Source: Prorocentrum cordatum
Lineage: Eukaryota; Sar; Dinophyceae; Prorocentrales; Prorocentraceae
Assembly (NCBI GenBank): GCA_963575745.1
Contig: CAUYUJ010003669.1
Location: 1,197,236 to 1,261,235, forward strand
Direction: 5' to 3'
DNA: 64,000 nucleotides
The notes below the pieces were generated by a model, which worked only from the letters and a program-made list of their open reading frames with translations, did no database searches and had not been told where the DNA came from. Position 1 is the first letter of the stretch, and each line of letters begins with the position of its first letter. The translations under genes were made by a program, and so were the position numbers. This document shows, in pieces, positions 33,251 to 44,765 of this stretch.

Positions 33251-34620
33251 GACGACGGCCCAAGAGAGTCCAAAATGCCTCCAAGTTAAGAAGCCTCCAG
33301 GACGTCCCAATCTGGCTCCAACAAGACGCTCCGAGACGCCCCCAGGATGCCTCCAAGACGGCCCACGGGGTCCCCAAGAGGCCCTCCAGGCAAGCCCGAA
33401 GAGACCAAAAACATTGAGTTTCCTTTGATGCTTGAAGGATGTTGGCGTTTGCTTGTTTTCGGCCTCCCGACGGCCCGAGACGGCCCAAGAGGCCCCAAAG
33501 ATCGCCCCAAGATCGCACAAGATGCCTCCAAGATGGCCCCAGAACGGCCTAAGAGGCTCCCCGACGGCACCAAGAGGGCCCCAAGACGGCCCAAGAGTCC
33601 TCCAAGACGCTCTAGGTGGCCTCCAAGACGGCCCTGGAGCACCCAAAGACGGCCCAGAGAAGCCCTGAAAACGGTTTCCGACGGTGTCAGACGGGCCAGA
33701 AGGCAATTCAGACTGCCCAAGTTGGCTCTAAGATGGTCCAAGTCGGCCCAAGAGGCCCCCAAGAGACCTCCAAGACGGCCCAAGAGGCCCCCAAGAGGGC
33801 CTTCAGGAAGGCCTGAAGAGTCCAGCATCATTCAATGTGCTTGGGTGCTTGAAGGATGTTGGCACTTGATTTGTTTCAGCCTCCCGACGGCCCGGAATGA
33901 CCCAAGAGGTCCTAAAGATCGCCCCAAGATCGCACAAGAGGCCTCCAAGATGGCCCCAGAACGGCCTAAGAGGCTCCCCCGACGGCACCAAGAGGTCCCC
34001 AAGAGTCCTCCAAGACGCCCTAGATGGCCTCCAAGACGGCCCTGGAGCACCCAAAGAGGGCCCCAAGTCGGCCCAGAGAGGCTCCGAAGACGGCTTCCGA
34101 CGGCGTCAGACGGGCCAGGAGGCCATCAAGACGGCCCAAGTTGGCTCTAAGATGGCCCAAGAGGCCCCCAAGAGGCCCCCAAGAGGCCTCCAAGACGGCC
34201 CACGAGGCCCCCAAGAGGGCCTCCTCCAGGCACGCCCGAAGATGCCAAAATCATTGAATTTTCTTTGGTCATTGCAAGATTTTGGCAGAAGCTTCTTTTC
34301 AGCCTTCCGACGGCCAGAGACGGCCCATGAGCACCCGAAGATCGCTCCGAGATCGAAGAAGAGGCCTCCAAGATGGATAGGCCCAAGAGGTCCCCAAGAC
34401 GGCACCAAGAGGGCCCCAAGACGGCCCAAGAGGCCTCCAAGACGCCCTAGATGGCATGCAAGAGGCCCCCGAGAGAAGCCCCCAAAGGCCCCCAGAGGCA
34501 GAAGGAAGCCCCCAAGATGCCTCCAAGAGGCTCCCAGGATCTCCCAGGAGTCCCCAAAAGTGCTCCCCAGAGGCTCCAAAGATGCCCCCTCCTCCTCCTC
34601 CTCCTCCTCCTCCTCCTGAT
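33251..34620. repeat. About 420-bp tandem repeat in CCCAAGAGG-rich sequence
   Basis: A GC-poor core (GCTTGAAGGATGTTGGC then CTTCCCGACGGCC or variants) recurs near 33,430, 33,850 and 34,270, about 420 bp apart, embedded in GGCCCCAAGAGG short repeats. A CCT tract closes the block at 34,585-34,617. Confidence 0.8.
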
Positions 34621-35029
34621 CTTCCTCGCCATACTCCCCCAAGTGTTCCCCGAAAGGTTCTCACAACGGCTTAGGGAGCACATGGTCCAATAGCTTGGCA
34701 GAGCTCTTGCCACAACGTTCGGCCACATGGGCGATTCCAACAGGCAGGGGGCGGCGGTGATTCGCCGTAAGCGTCTTCGATATCGATCCCTCAGGCAATG
34801 GCACTGGGAGAACAAAAAGATACCCATACCGCTAGTTCACGGACCTCTCCTGGGGTGCGTTCTGAGCAGAATTTCGAAGCGATTTCAGCAAATGCAAATT
34901 ATCCCGGCAAAGCAACCTAACATCGATGTGTAGGAGCATATCTGGAAGCATTCCCCTTAAGATTCGGATGAGAATCCAGTTGTAGAATTCTGCTGTTCTC
35001 GCAGTCGTAGTCGCATTCGCGATGACAGT
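34621..35029. other. Gene-free stretch
   Basis: Nothing recognised. The last 50 bp (CGCAGTCGTAGTCGCATTCG) looks like the degenerate edge of the following array. Confidence 0.5.
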
Positions 35030-36600
35030 CGCAGTGGCAACGGCAGTCGCAGTCACAGCCTCAGCCTCAGCCTGCCTCAGCCTCAGCCTCAGCCTGCCTC
35101 AGCCTCAGCCTGCCTCAGCCTCAGCCTCAGCCTGCTTCAGCCTCAGCCTCAGTCTGCCTTCAGCCTCGGCCTCAGCCTCAGCCTGCCTCAGCCTCAGCCT
35201 GCCTCAGCCTCAGCCTCAGCCTCAGCCTGCCTCAGCCTCAGCCTGCCTCAGCCTCAGCCTCAGCCTGCCTCAGCCTCAGCCTCAGCCTGCTTCAGCCTCA
35301 GCCTCAGTCTGCCTTCAGCCTCGGCCTCAGCCTCAGCCTGCCTCAGCCTCAGCCTGCATCAGCCTCAGCCTCAGCCTCAGCCTGCCTCAGCCTCAGCCTC
35401 AGCCTGCCTCAGCCTCAGCCTCAGCCTGCTTCAGCCTCAGCCTCAGTCTGCCTTCAGCCTCGGCCTCAGCCTGCCTCAGCCTCAGCCTGCATCAGCCTCA
35501 GCCTCAGCCTCAGCCTGCCTCAGCTCAGCCTGCCTCAGCCTCAGCCTCAGCCTGCCTCAGCCTCAGCCTCAGCCTGCTTCAGCCTCAGCCTCAGTCTGCC
35601 TTCAGCCTCGGCCTCAGCCTCAGCCTGCCTCAGCCTCAGCCTGCATCAGCCTCAGCCTCAGCCTCAGCCTGCCTCAGCATCAGCCTGCCTCAGCCTCAGC
35701 CTCAGCCTGCCTCAGCCTCAGCCTGCCTCAGCCTCAGCCTCAGCCTGCTTCAGCCTCAGCCTCAGTCTGCCTTCAGCCTCGGCCTCAGCCTCAGCCTGCC
35801 TCAGCCTCAGCCTGCATCAGCCTCAGCCTCAGCCTCAGCCTGCCTCAGCCTCAGCCTGCCTCAGCCTCAGCCTCAGCCTGCCTTGGCCTCAGCCTCAGCC
35901 TGCTTCAGCCTCAGCCTCAGTCTGCCTTCAGCCTCGGCCTCAGCCTCAGCCTGCCTCAGCCTCAGCCTGCATCAGCCTCAGCCTCAGCCTCAGCCTGCCT
36001 CAGCATCAGCCTGCCTCAGCCTCAGCCTCAGCCTGCCTCAGCCTCAGCCTCAGCCTGCTTCAGCCTCAGCCTCAGTCTGCCTTCAGCCTCGGCCTCAGCC
36101 TCAGCCTGCCTCAGCCTCAGCCTGCATCAGCCTCAGCCTCAGCCTCAGCCTGCCTCAGCATCAGCCTGCCTCAGCCTCAGCCTCAGCCTGCCTCAGCCTC
36201 AGCCTCAGCCTGCTTCAGCCTCAGCCTCAGTCTGCCTTCAGCCTCGGCCTCAGCCTCAGCCTGCCTCAGCCTCAGCCTGCATCAGCCTCAGCCTCAGCCT
36301 CAGCCTGCCTCAGCCTCAGCCTCAGCCTCAGCCTCAGCCTCAGCCTCAGCCTCAGCCTCAGCCTCAGCCTGCTTCAGCCTCAGCCTCAGTCTGCCTTCAG
36401 CCTCAGCCTCAGCCTCAGCCTCAGCTGCATCAGCCTGCCTCAGCCTCAGCCTGCCTCAGCATCAGCCTGCTCAGCCTCAGCCTCAGCCTCAGCCTCAGCC
36501 TGCTTCAGCCTCAGCCTCAGTCTGCCTTCAGCCTCGGCCTCAGCCTCAGCCTGCCTCAGCCTCAGCCTGCCTCAGCCTCAGCCTCAGCCTGCCTCAGCAT
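35030..36600. repeat. CTCAGC hexanucleotide array with about 155-bp higher-order period
   Basis: About 1.57 kb of CAGCCT units. The variant block CTCAGTCTGCCTTCAGCCTC marks higher-order units at about 35,151, 35,306, 35,445, 35,593, 35,764, 35,919, 36,074, 36,229, 36,388 and 36,519 (spacings 131-171, four of them exactly 155). The 709-codon frame is repeat-driven. Confidence 0.95.
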
Positions 36601-37017
36601 TCAAAATGTGGCCCGGGAATGGAATTCTGGGAACTCGAAGAACACGAAGTGGCCTACAGTTGGCTCCGGGCATTCAAAATCATGCCCAGGAATGGAATTC
36701 TGGGAACTCGAAGATCACGAAGTGGCCTACAGTTGGCTCGGGGCATTCAAAATGTGGCCCGGGAATGGAGTTCTGGGAACTCGAAGAGCACGAAGTGGCC
36801 TACAGTTGGCTCCGGGCATCCAAAATGTGGCCCGGGAATGGAGTTCTGGGAACTCGAAGAGCACGAAGTGGCCTACAGTTGGCTCCGGGCATCCAAAATG
36901 TGGCCCGGGAATGGAGTTCTGGGAAGTCGAAGAGCACGAAGTGGCGTACAGTTGGCTCCGGGCATTCAGAATGTGGCCCGGGAATGGAGTTCTGGGAAAT
37001 CGAAAAGCACGAAGTGT
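36601..37017. repeat. 73-bp tandem repeat, six units
   Basis: GCCCGGGAATGGA landmarks start at 36,611, 36,684, 36,757, 36,830, 36,903 and 36,976, exactly 73 bp apart each time. Middle units are nearly identical. Confidence 0.97.
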
Positions 37018-37639
37018 GTGACTGTATGCGAAAAACGATCCCCCCGGCAAACCCCAACGGCCCCCCAACGGCTGCCCAGACCCCCCTGTGGAGTAATGTG
37101 CTGCTCTCTTGTTACACTATTAGAAACCTATCAGTCTTCGATGTCAGGTAAAAAGCAAGTGACGACATCCGACCCCTACCCTCACCAACCATCGATCCTC
37201 CTGAACCAGTGGGAGGCGGGGGTAGGGGTCGGTTTTCCCCGCCGACGAGGGCAGGGTAGCGAGATCCGTATATCTTCTCGCACTGGGGCAATGTTTAGAG
37301 GAAGAGAAAGCGGTATAATCTTAAATGTTCGACGGCCCGCGCGGGTATCTGTATCTGCGCTGGACCCCTCTCGCTGGCGCGCGGAGCGCGCCAGGGGCGG
37401 GCGCGCCAGAGGCGGCGCCAGAGGCGCCGCCAGGAGGGTCCAGCGTAGATCCCAAAAAATTCTGCGGACCGTCAAACATTCACAATCGGACCGCTGAAGC
37501 CGGCCCAAGGGCCAGAGGCGTGCTAAGATCTCCGGTAACTGCTTTATAATAATTCTACTTCGCGCGCGCGGGGCGGCCCCTGGGGGTCCCCAGACGAAAC
37601 GTACCCCGGGCAGGTCCCGGGCGACTCAGGTCAGAGATG
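37018..37639. other. Gene-free stretch with large GC hairpin
   Basis: At about 37,362-37,447, GCGCTGGACCC pairs with GGGTCCAGCG around nested GGCGCGC/GCGCGCC and GGCGCCAGAGGCGCC palindromes. No gene is seen. Confidence 0.6.
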
Positions 37640-38340
37640 GTTTTCTTCCTGGGCACCGCCCTAGAGGCCGCCCAGAGAGCCCCAAGAAAGGCCAAAAGGC
37701 CGCCAAGAGCCCCTCAAGATGATACAAGAGAGCTCCGAGATGCCACGAGATCGCTCCAAGACGCCCAAGATGGCCCCCAGACGGCCCGAGAGGCCTCCAA
37801 GAGCACGACTCAAGAGGGCCCCAAGAGGCAAAATTCATTGTTTTTCCTTTGGTTTTGGAAAGATTTGGGCGTTTCACCTTTTCGGCTTCCCGACACCCCA
37901 AGACGGCCCAAGAGGCCCCCAAGACCGCCCGAAGAGGGCCCAAGAGGCCCCCAAGAGGGCCCCAAGATGGCCCACGAGGGCTCCAAGACGGCCCAAGAGA
38001 GGTCCCTGGAGGGGAACACGAAATAACATTTCGAGCCCTCGGCCCTAAGAAGCCCCCAGGAGTCCCCAAGAGGCCCCTCAAAAGGCCCCAAGAGGCCCCT
38101 CAAGAGGCCCCAAGAGGCCCCCAACAGGCCCCCAGGAGCCCCCAAGAGGCCCTCAAGCGGCCCCAGGAGGCCCCCCAGATCCCCCCCCGAGCACGCAAGC
38201 AAGTGCCAACGGCCCGACGCGTTTAAGAGTCCCCAAGGGGCCACCCGAAAGAGTCCTCATATGCAAAACGCTTCCAGACGGCCCGCGACGCGCTCAAGAC
38301 TCCCCCAGTAGCCACCACGAAGCCTCCCGAGAGAGCCCCC
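37640..38340. repeat. CCCAAGAGG-rich degenerate repeat
   Basis: Same family as 33.3-34.6 kb, with one copy of the GC-poor core near 37,840-37,890. Confidence 0.8.
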
Positions 38341-38587
38341 ATAAGCAAGAAGGCGTAATTCCCTATGCGCTGGCGGAATGAGCGAAGCGATTCGATAAGG
38401 AACTAAGGCCCCTTTTGGCCCCAAGAGCGCCAGCTTGCACGAGGAGGGCTAGAGGACCAACCACAGAATGACCCAAGGAACACGGAGCCCCTTTCGTGCC
38501 CAGAAGGTGCCTTATTTCAGCGTCTGGACAGTAGGTTCTTGCCGTCATTTCTTCGTCGATTGGTATCTTTCCCTCCTCGCCTCGAAT
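38341..38587. other. Gene-free stretch
   Basis: Nothing recognised. Confidence 0.4.
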
Positions 38588-38800
38588 TTGGACGCCCGAC
38601 ATGGGTACCGAAAAAATTGGTACGATGCCCAACAACAAATGTTGTCCCAAACCAACAGCGGCCGCTGTTGGGCAGGCGGCCTTCTGTCTCAAATGTACAC
38701 AGGCCGCGGCGGCGCGGACAGCGAGTCCTGTTCAAAATGAACAGGAACTGCTGTTGAGCATGGTACCCATTCTTTCCGTGCCCATCTCGTTCGTGCAGGT
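38588..38800. mobile_element. MITE-like inverted-repeat element, family B copy 2
   Basis: Same orientation and order as 24,496-24,706. The left arm contains GGTACGATGCCCAACA and the right arm GTACCCATTCTTTCC, with a shared AACAGCGGCCGCTGTT palindrome. The central 100 bp is nearly identical between copies while the left arm has diverged. Confidence 0.75.
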
Positions 38801-39465
38801 CGAAGACGGGGGCGGATCGGGGCCGGCCGAGCCGGCCACGTTGGCAGCGAGGAAGGCCCCGTGGCCACCCCGGTCGAGCCCGGGCGGCACGAGGGGGGCC
38901 TGCGCGGCGCCGCTCCCGGGCCGCTCCCGGGCGGCGGCGAGGAGGAGGAGGAGGAGGAGGAAGAGGAGGAGGAGGAGGAGGAAGAGGGCGGCAAACCTGG
39001 GCCAGAAAAGCACCCTCCAAGAGCAGGAGGTCCTCCGCCGGCCAAAGCACGCACAGAACACCCAGGGGTGCCCTCCCCAGGGTGCGCCCCCAGAGGCAAG
39101 GGTGGCCACCGGTGCGCGGCTTTGGGGGGCGCGAGGGGGCCAAGCTCAAGCGCGCAAGCCGCTGCTGTCGCATCGCATTCGGCGGTCGGGGGGGCCCAAC
39201 CAAAGGTCACCCCAGCGAGAGGTCACTCTTGCATGCAGTCGAGCGGCGGCGGCAGGAGCTGCAGGTGGGGGGCGGTGGCGGCGGGCAGGGAGGGGGCCAC
39301 CCAGACATGCTCGCGCCGTGAAAAAGCAAGGGGCGGGAGTTCGTTTGATGTGCTGGGCCTCTAGGGGCCCTAAAACGACTGGCGATGAGAAACTGGTCCC
39401 AAGGAAAAAGTTGGAATTTCCCGGAGCCACGCATCGGAAACATGATCGACCCACGACGCTGGAAA
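38801..39465. other. Gene-free stretch with GGA tract
   Basis: A GGA tract lies at 38,938-38,988. The segment ACATGATCGACCCACG at about 39,442 matches the start of the composite element described at 53.5 kb. Confidence 0.55.
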
Positions 39466-39836
39466 GGAATAACCTCAGGAAGGCATTCAGAACCCCCCTG
39501 GGTTATTCTTAGCACCCGGTTTTCTCAATATTCCAGGCGGGCAGTTTTAGCCGAACGATACACTTAGCACCCGCCGCACACAGAAAACAAAATCCAACAT
39601 CGGCGGCCGCCCCACTAACGCCAAGAGAGGGTGTCGTCGACGACGACGACGACGAGGAGGAGGAGGAGGAGGAGGAGGAAGACGAGAGTCTTCAGAGTGG
39701 ACAGGCCTTAGCTAGGCCCCGAGTCCCCTCAGCCAGGTCTTCCGGTGCGGCCGTAACGCTCCAGGGTGCGGGGGCGTTATAATCCACCGGAAAAGGGGGG
39801 GGGTTCTTAATGCCTTCCTGAGGTTATAGAAATGTT
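39466..39836. mobile_element. Candidate inverted-repeat element
   Basis: ATAACCTCAGGAAGGCATT followed by AGAACCCCCC at about 39,470 is complemented at about 39,800-39,832. The arms are about 31 bp and 330 bp apart. The interior includes CGA and GGA tracts at 39,635-39,680. Confidence 0.5.
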
Positions 39837-41067
39837 TTTTTTCTGCCAGTTTCAGCCTCTGCTCCGATACCGTAGTCAATCCGCTTCCCCTCAAGGGGGC
39901 TATAACAACTCCCATCGGACACGTACGGCTGCCAAGCTCAATAGCGGCAAAGCTCGAATGCGGCAAGTGGCAAGCAGAGGACGATTATCAAATTAACTCG
40001 CATGTCCTCAGAGTGGGTATCCGGGCTACTCCACGGAAGCACCACCAACAAAACAGAGGTGAGACGCGACAGCACCGACACTGGGCCAGGCTCAAGAATC
40101 CCCCATTTCAGATGAGCAATGACAGCCACAGGGAGAGGAAGAGGGGAAGAGGACGAGGAGGAGAGGAGGAGGAGGCGGAGAGGAGGAAGAACAGACAGGA
40201 GCCTAAGGCGATCTATAGTGAATCAAACCCATCAGCTCAGGTTCGAAGACGTGCAAAAGTCACCTGCAGAAAAGAAACCGCACCACTGCGGGGTGAAAAT
40301 GCCTGCAGCTGCCCGTAAATTGGACCATCTGCACTCATCGCAAAGCAGCGCGTGATAGAAACCTAACAACTGTTGCTATCAAACTGGAGGGAGGGAGGGG
40401 GAGAGGAGGAGGACAAGGGGCCCAGAAGAAGGAGGGGCACAACGCACATGAGACCCGCACTCACGAGACGAGGCGGAGGACTGGGCAAAAACGCTCTCCA
40501 GTGGCATTGTATGTTATCGCCGAGCGGGCGCCACCGCCAAACGCGGGAGCGCGGGTCAAGGGCGGATCCCGAGAGGGGATTGGCTCCATTCCCCGGGCAC
40601 CCGGCAGCCTGCCAGTACGCCCTGGCCGTGCAAACGGCACGCAGACGCCAATTACACGCCAAGGTGCGCATGCACCCTGGGCTTCCCCGAGGAACAATCA
40701 CGAATGGAAATAACTATCAAAAGCGGGCAGGCATAATTACCCACAGTGCCTGGCCCCAGCCGGCGATACGAATTCACTGTAAGTTCGTATCGGCCCGCAC
40801 GCGGAAACGATTGCGAGGCAAAGCGGCGGAGGAGGAAGCAAAGGGAGGAAAAGCAAAGACTTGATTCAGAAGCTAACGCAACTCTGGACTGCTGGCCAAC
40901 CTTTCCCAAGGAATGGGACTGCCGTGCAGCCGCACGCAATGGCCCTCAACTCGCCGCCGTGCAGCCGCCGCATCTCTCTCAGGCGCCACCCCCGCGGGGG
41001 GCCGCAAGCCCAACGGGAAGCAGGGGACCCGCCGACGACGGCGGCGACGAAACGACCACGAAGACAC

Positions 41068-41103
<36 letters not shown>

Positions 41104-41592
41104 CAACGACGGGAGAGGAGAGGAGAGAGGCGAGGGCACGGGGAGGGACCAAAAGGCAGGGGGACGACAGCAGGAGAGGAGGGAGGGAGAGAGGAGGGGC
41201 GAGGAAGGAGAGAGGGAAAGGGGCAGGAGAGGCGGGAGGAGAAGGGGAGGGGGAGGGGCGGTCCCCTGCCCCCCACGGGCGTGTGGCCCCCGGGGGCGGC
41301 GTGCGGTTGGCGCCACGCATCTGCCAGCCGCACAAACCTCCGACGCCGGCCGCGGCAGCTAGTACGGGCAAGCGTAGGCGGACGAATCCTGCCCCCCCTA
41401 CGCACGACGACGCGGTTTGCTGTCCCGGCCGCGTGGCCGATGATCTGGCCACAGGAGCCTGCACCTGGACAGGAGGACGGGGAGGAGGAGGAGGAGAGGG
41501 AAGGAGAAGGGAGCAGCATGCAAACAAAAAGCAGCATGAATGCGCAGCCAAGCCAAAACGAAAACGCCAGCGAGAAACAGCCACTCAGATGC
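39837..41592. other. Gene-free stretch
   Basis: Includes GGA-rich tracts (40,150-40,190 and 41,478-41,515) and a CGA run (41,060-41,102). No coding evidence; part next to 41,593 may be 3' sequence of the adjacent LINE. Confidence 0.5.
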
Positions 41593-42784
41593 TCATGCCC
41601 ATCTTGAGTCGAAGGTGTTTGTGGCCCCACGATGTCCCTGGACCGCTTCTCGGACGGCCTGCTCCAACGCCCGGCGAACAGTATGTTCACCGCGCAGCGC
41701 CGCTCGCTGATTGCGAAAGCGGCAGTGCAGGCGGCACGCTGCGGCCACTCGCAGAGCCCCCAGTGTCAGGCGCCCGTCTGTGAGCTCCGACGGTGGGTCC
41801 AGCAACAAGAAAGAGAGTCGCCGTGGTCCAACCTCCGGAATGTACGGTAGACGCAAAGATCGGGCACCAAATCTTGCCAATGAACCGCAGACGGAGGCAT
41901 GCTCCATCGAGTCGCCGTCCTCCATCCCGCAGTACAGGCAAGCCTTTCTGTTGCCGAATCGGCGGCCCGTACACCACCCAGACCACAGCGTCCGGATGAC
42001 CGCCGCACTCACACGGGGAGGCACTAATGCTGTTAGCCGCCGCAGCATCACAACGGCCCTCTGCGCACGTAGTCGGGGAAATATCGGAACCACCCAGTGC
42101 TCGAGCTTCAAACGCATCCGGCGTTCAGGGTCACGTTGGTCCCGCTCCTGCAACAGATCGCAAGTAGCGCGCTGAAGCCCCTTGACTGCTCGACGCTCCT
42201 GCTCCTGCGTCCACGGTCGCGTGGCAGATCCTGCCGCCCTCTCCTGCGCCCTTGTCAAGGAGATGCCGGCCTGTCGGACGCTCTCCGCTGCGGCGCTTAT
42301 CAGATGGCAAAAGGACGTCTCGAACCATGTCGACCACCTCCCCCGCCGCACGACATGCGGCGAAGCTGCCTCTGCAGACGCCAGCCTCCGGAGCCAGGGG
42401 CGGCATCGCAAACCGCCCGTGGCGCGAGCCTCCTGGTGCAGCACGCCGAACTTCGCCGCCAGGGAGACGCGCGGCAGGTTGACGAACTCCTGTGGGAAGC
42501 CGAAGTCCCTGCGCAAGCCGTGCAGATCTGATGCGTCACACCAGTTATAGGCGCCGGGTACCAGAGCGCGAAGAAGGCGCATTTCAGTAGTGGGCCAACT
42601 GGCCGGCAGGTCGTCCAGCTGCAGCAGGAAACTCAAAGTGGAGGCAATGTAGACGCGGTATACCACTGCGGCAAATTGCAACCCGAGTGAGACATTCTTC
42701 CATAGGCGGGCGCGCCCAAGCGCTTTCTCCACGGCCGCGCCCCAGCTGCGCTCTCTGCGCCCAGGGCCAAGAACGAAGCCGAGA
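41593..42784 (-). pseudogene. LINE ORF, 3' part: post-RT region with zinc knuckle
   Basis: An open frame of about 400 codons. It begins with the LGFVLGPG...RERSW segment that follows the reverse transcriptase in such LINEs, continues through a long helical region, and carries GWCTGRRFGNRKACLYCG with a knuckle C288-x2-C291-x9-H301-x3-C305 (numbered from an ATG at 42,801). The first few residues come from across the inversion junction. No RNase H follows. The frame is intact for its length but cut off from its reverse transcriptase, so the element is dead. Confidence 0.8.
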
Positions 42785-44693
42785 CGGACGCCGGACGCCA
42801 CTCACGAGGGCCCTCGGTCCCGCGCGCGCCTCGACCGGATGTACACCTCCCAGCCGCTTTGCGACCAATTGGACCGCCTGACGTTTGCGGCTGCCTTGGA
42901 ATGGTGCCCGCGGCTGTCGCAACACCGCCCCTTGGCATTTGGGCGGATATCTCGCCCGCCCAAGCCGCCTGCTGATGCGCCAATCCCCGAGGAGGTCATT
43001 CGGTCAGAGACTTGGCCACTGAGGGTTGCAGCAGAATTTCATGCCCGCCTTCGGCGAGACGGCCTTGGCGTTGGCAGCTGCCCACTCGAGCGGCTCTTGG
43101 CGTTGAAGTTCGCCATCCGCACAGTATCTGATCGGATGCGCGGGGAGTTGCCGTCGCGTGTGCCTGCAGCAGCGCCTTCGGCTGAAGACGAATTGGGGGT
43201 GCTCATGGGGGCGCTCCGCCGCTTGGAGCGCTTCCGCTGGCTATGGGTCCCGCGCGTCGCGGCTCGCAGCCCCGCCATCCGGGGCGCCTTGCAGCAGAGC
43301 TTGGTTGACACGGACCCGGGTGCAGCCGCTGCGCTGTTACGCCCCCTCGCGGTGGAACTTGCGAAGCGGGCTTTGCGTGATGACCTGGAGGAGTTGCACG
43401 CTGCTCTACCGGAGTTGGACCCCGAGGTCTCCCGGCGGCGGCGGTCCTCGATTCTGCAGCGGGTTCGCCGGCTTGCTCCGGGCCGGGCTGCGGCTGTGAC
43501 GGCATTGGAGGACGTCGACGGATCGGTGCACGCGGACCCCGCAGAGGTGGCCCGCATACTCCGTCGGCACTGGGGCGAGGTCTTCGCTCCCCGCCAGCTG
43601 CGGCCAGAGGATATCGAACGGTGGATCCGGGGGGACTTGGAGGCACCAGATGGCTTGGCGGCGGCTTTGCGCCCTCTTCTGGCTCGCCCAGAGGACTGGC
43701 GCGTCCGCAAGGACATCGAGCGGGCCATGGAGCGCACGTCGCGGTCCGCCCCTGGCCCCGACGGCATCCCGTACGCTGCCTGGCGTCGCCTCGGCCCGTT
43801 GGCACAGAATACGTTGTTGGAGGCCGCGCAGATTCTGGAGTCCGATGCAGGCGCCGCGGCCTTGGGCGCTGCTTGCCCGCTCGACGCAGATGGCCACTCC
43901 GCATTCAATGAAGCAATCATGGTATTCCTGCCAAAGAAAGAGCCGATGGTATCCGCCGCGGGGGTGGCATACACCACGGCGGAGGACGTGAGGCCGCTCA
44001 GTATCGTCAACACGGACAACCGGCTGTTGGCCAACGCTCTGAGGTTGCGGATCGAACCCCTCCTGGAAAAGGCTGTATCCCACATGCAGCAGGGCTTCCT
44101 GGCAGGGCGTTCGATGTTGAAAAACGTCGTAGACGTGGACGCAGCCATGCGCGAGGTCTCCCTGCAATCCGAGGCGCCAGCCGCGGTCCTCTACGATTTC
44201 CAGGCGGCGTTCCCGTCGCTCGCGCACGACTTCTTGACGCGCGCCCTGCGCCAGCTGGGTCTGCCGCCGTCTGTGTGCAGATTTGTCGAAGGCCTGTACT
44301 GGGGGCACGGTTGCCAGCTCGCCGTCGGAGGGCGACTGCATCAAGGCTTCAGGATTCAGGCTGGGATTAGGCAGGGCTGCCCATTATCGCCATTGTTGTT
44401 TGCCGTTGTAGTCGATCCGTTGCTGCGGAAATTGGGCAGGACACTACCTTTGGCAACAGTGCGTGCTTACGCAGATGACCTCGTGACGGTGCTTCCTGAT
44501 TTGGCCGAGGCGCTCCCCTCGCTTGCCCCCCTCTTCAGCACGTTCGCAGCTGCGTCGGGCTTGCGGCTGAACTTTCGCAAGGTGGTTGTTGTGCCGCTCG
44601 GCGATCGCGCGCCCCAGGAGGTGTTGGATGGCATCGCAGCCCGCTTCCCAACGTGGGGGCTCGTGCAGTGCCAGCTCTGGGCAAAATATCTCG
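42785..44693 (+). pseudogene. LINE ORF, 5' part: end of endonuclease domain plus reverse transcriptase
   Basis: An open frame of about 620 codons; the first ATG at 42,839 is not meaningful because the 5' end is truncated. The opening residues (LSQHRPLAFGRI) look like the end of an endonuclease domain. Reverse-transcriptase motifs follow: GPDGIPYAAW near residue 305, YDFQAAFPSL near 450, GIRQGCPLSP near 509 and the catalytic YADD at 544-547 (nucleotides 44,468-44,479). After LWAKYL, the frame runs into flanking repeat and stops at 44,707. The catalytic residues are intact, so the copy appears young, but the downstream half is inverted. Confidence 0.9.
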
Positions 44694-44765
44694 ACCTGAG
44701 GTTATAGAAATGTAAGACATGGCAACGTTTCGAAGACACCTACGTGGGCGACGGGCAAATGCAAT

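Larger units (their letters stand above)
41593..44693. mobile_element. Non-LTR retrotransposon (LINE) with inverted 5' half, probable twin-priming insertion
   Basis: The 3' half reads on the minus strand (42,784 down to 41,593) and the reverse-transcriptase half on the plus strand (about 42,785-44,693). The protein of the plus half ends at ...WAKYL and that of the minus half begins at ...LGFVLGPG, adjacent positions in this LINE family. The two broken ends share TCTCG. This is the arrangement expected when a LINE inserts by twin priming. No target-site duplication or poly(A) was found. Confidence 0.8.

Noticed and set aside
35022-37151. A 709-codon open frame
   Set aside because: Composition follows directly from CAGCCT and 73-bp repeats; open only because the repeats lack stops in that frame.
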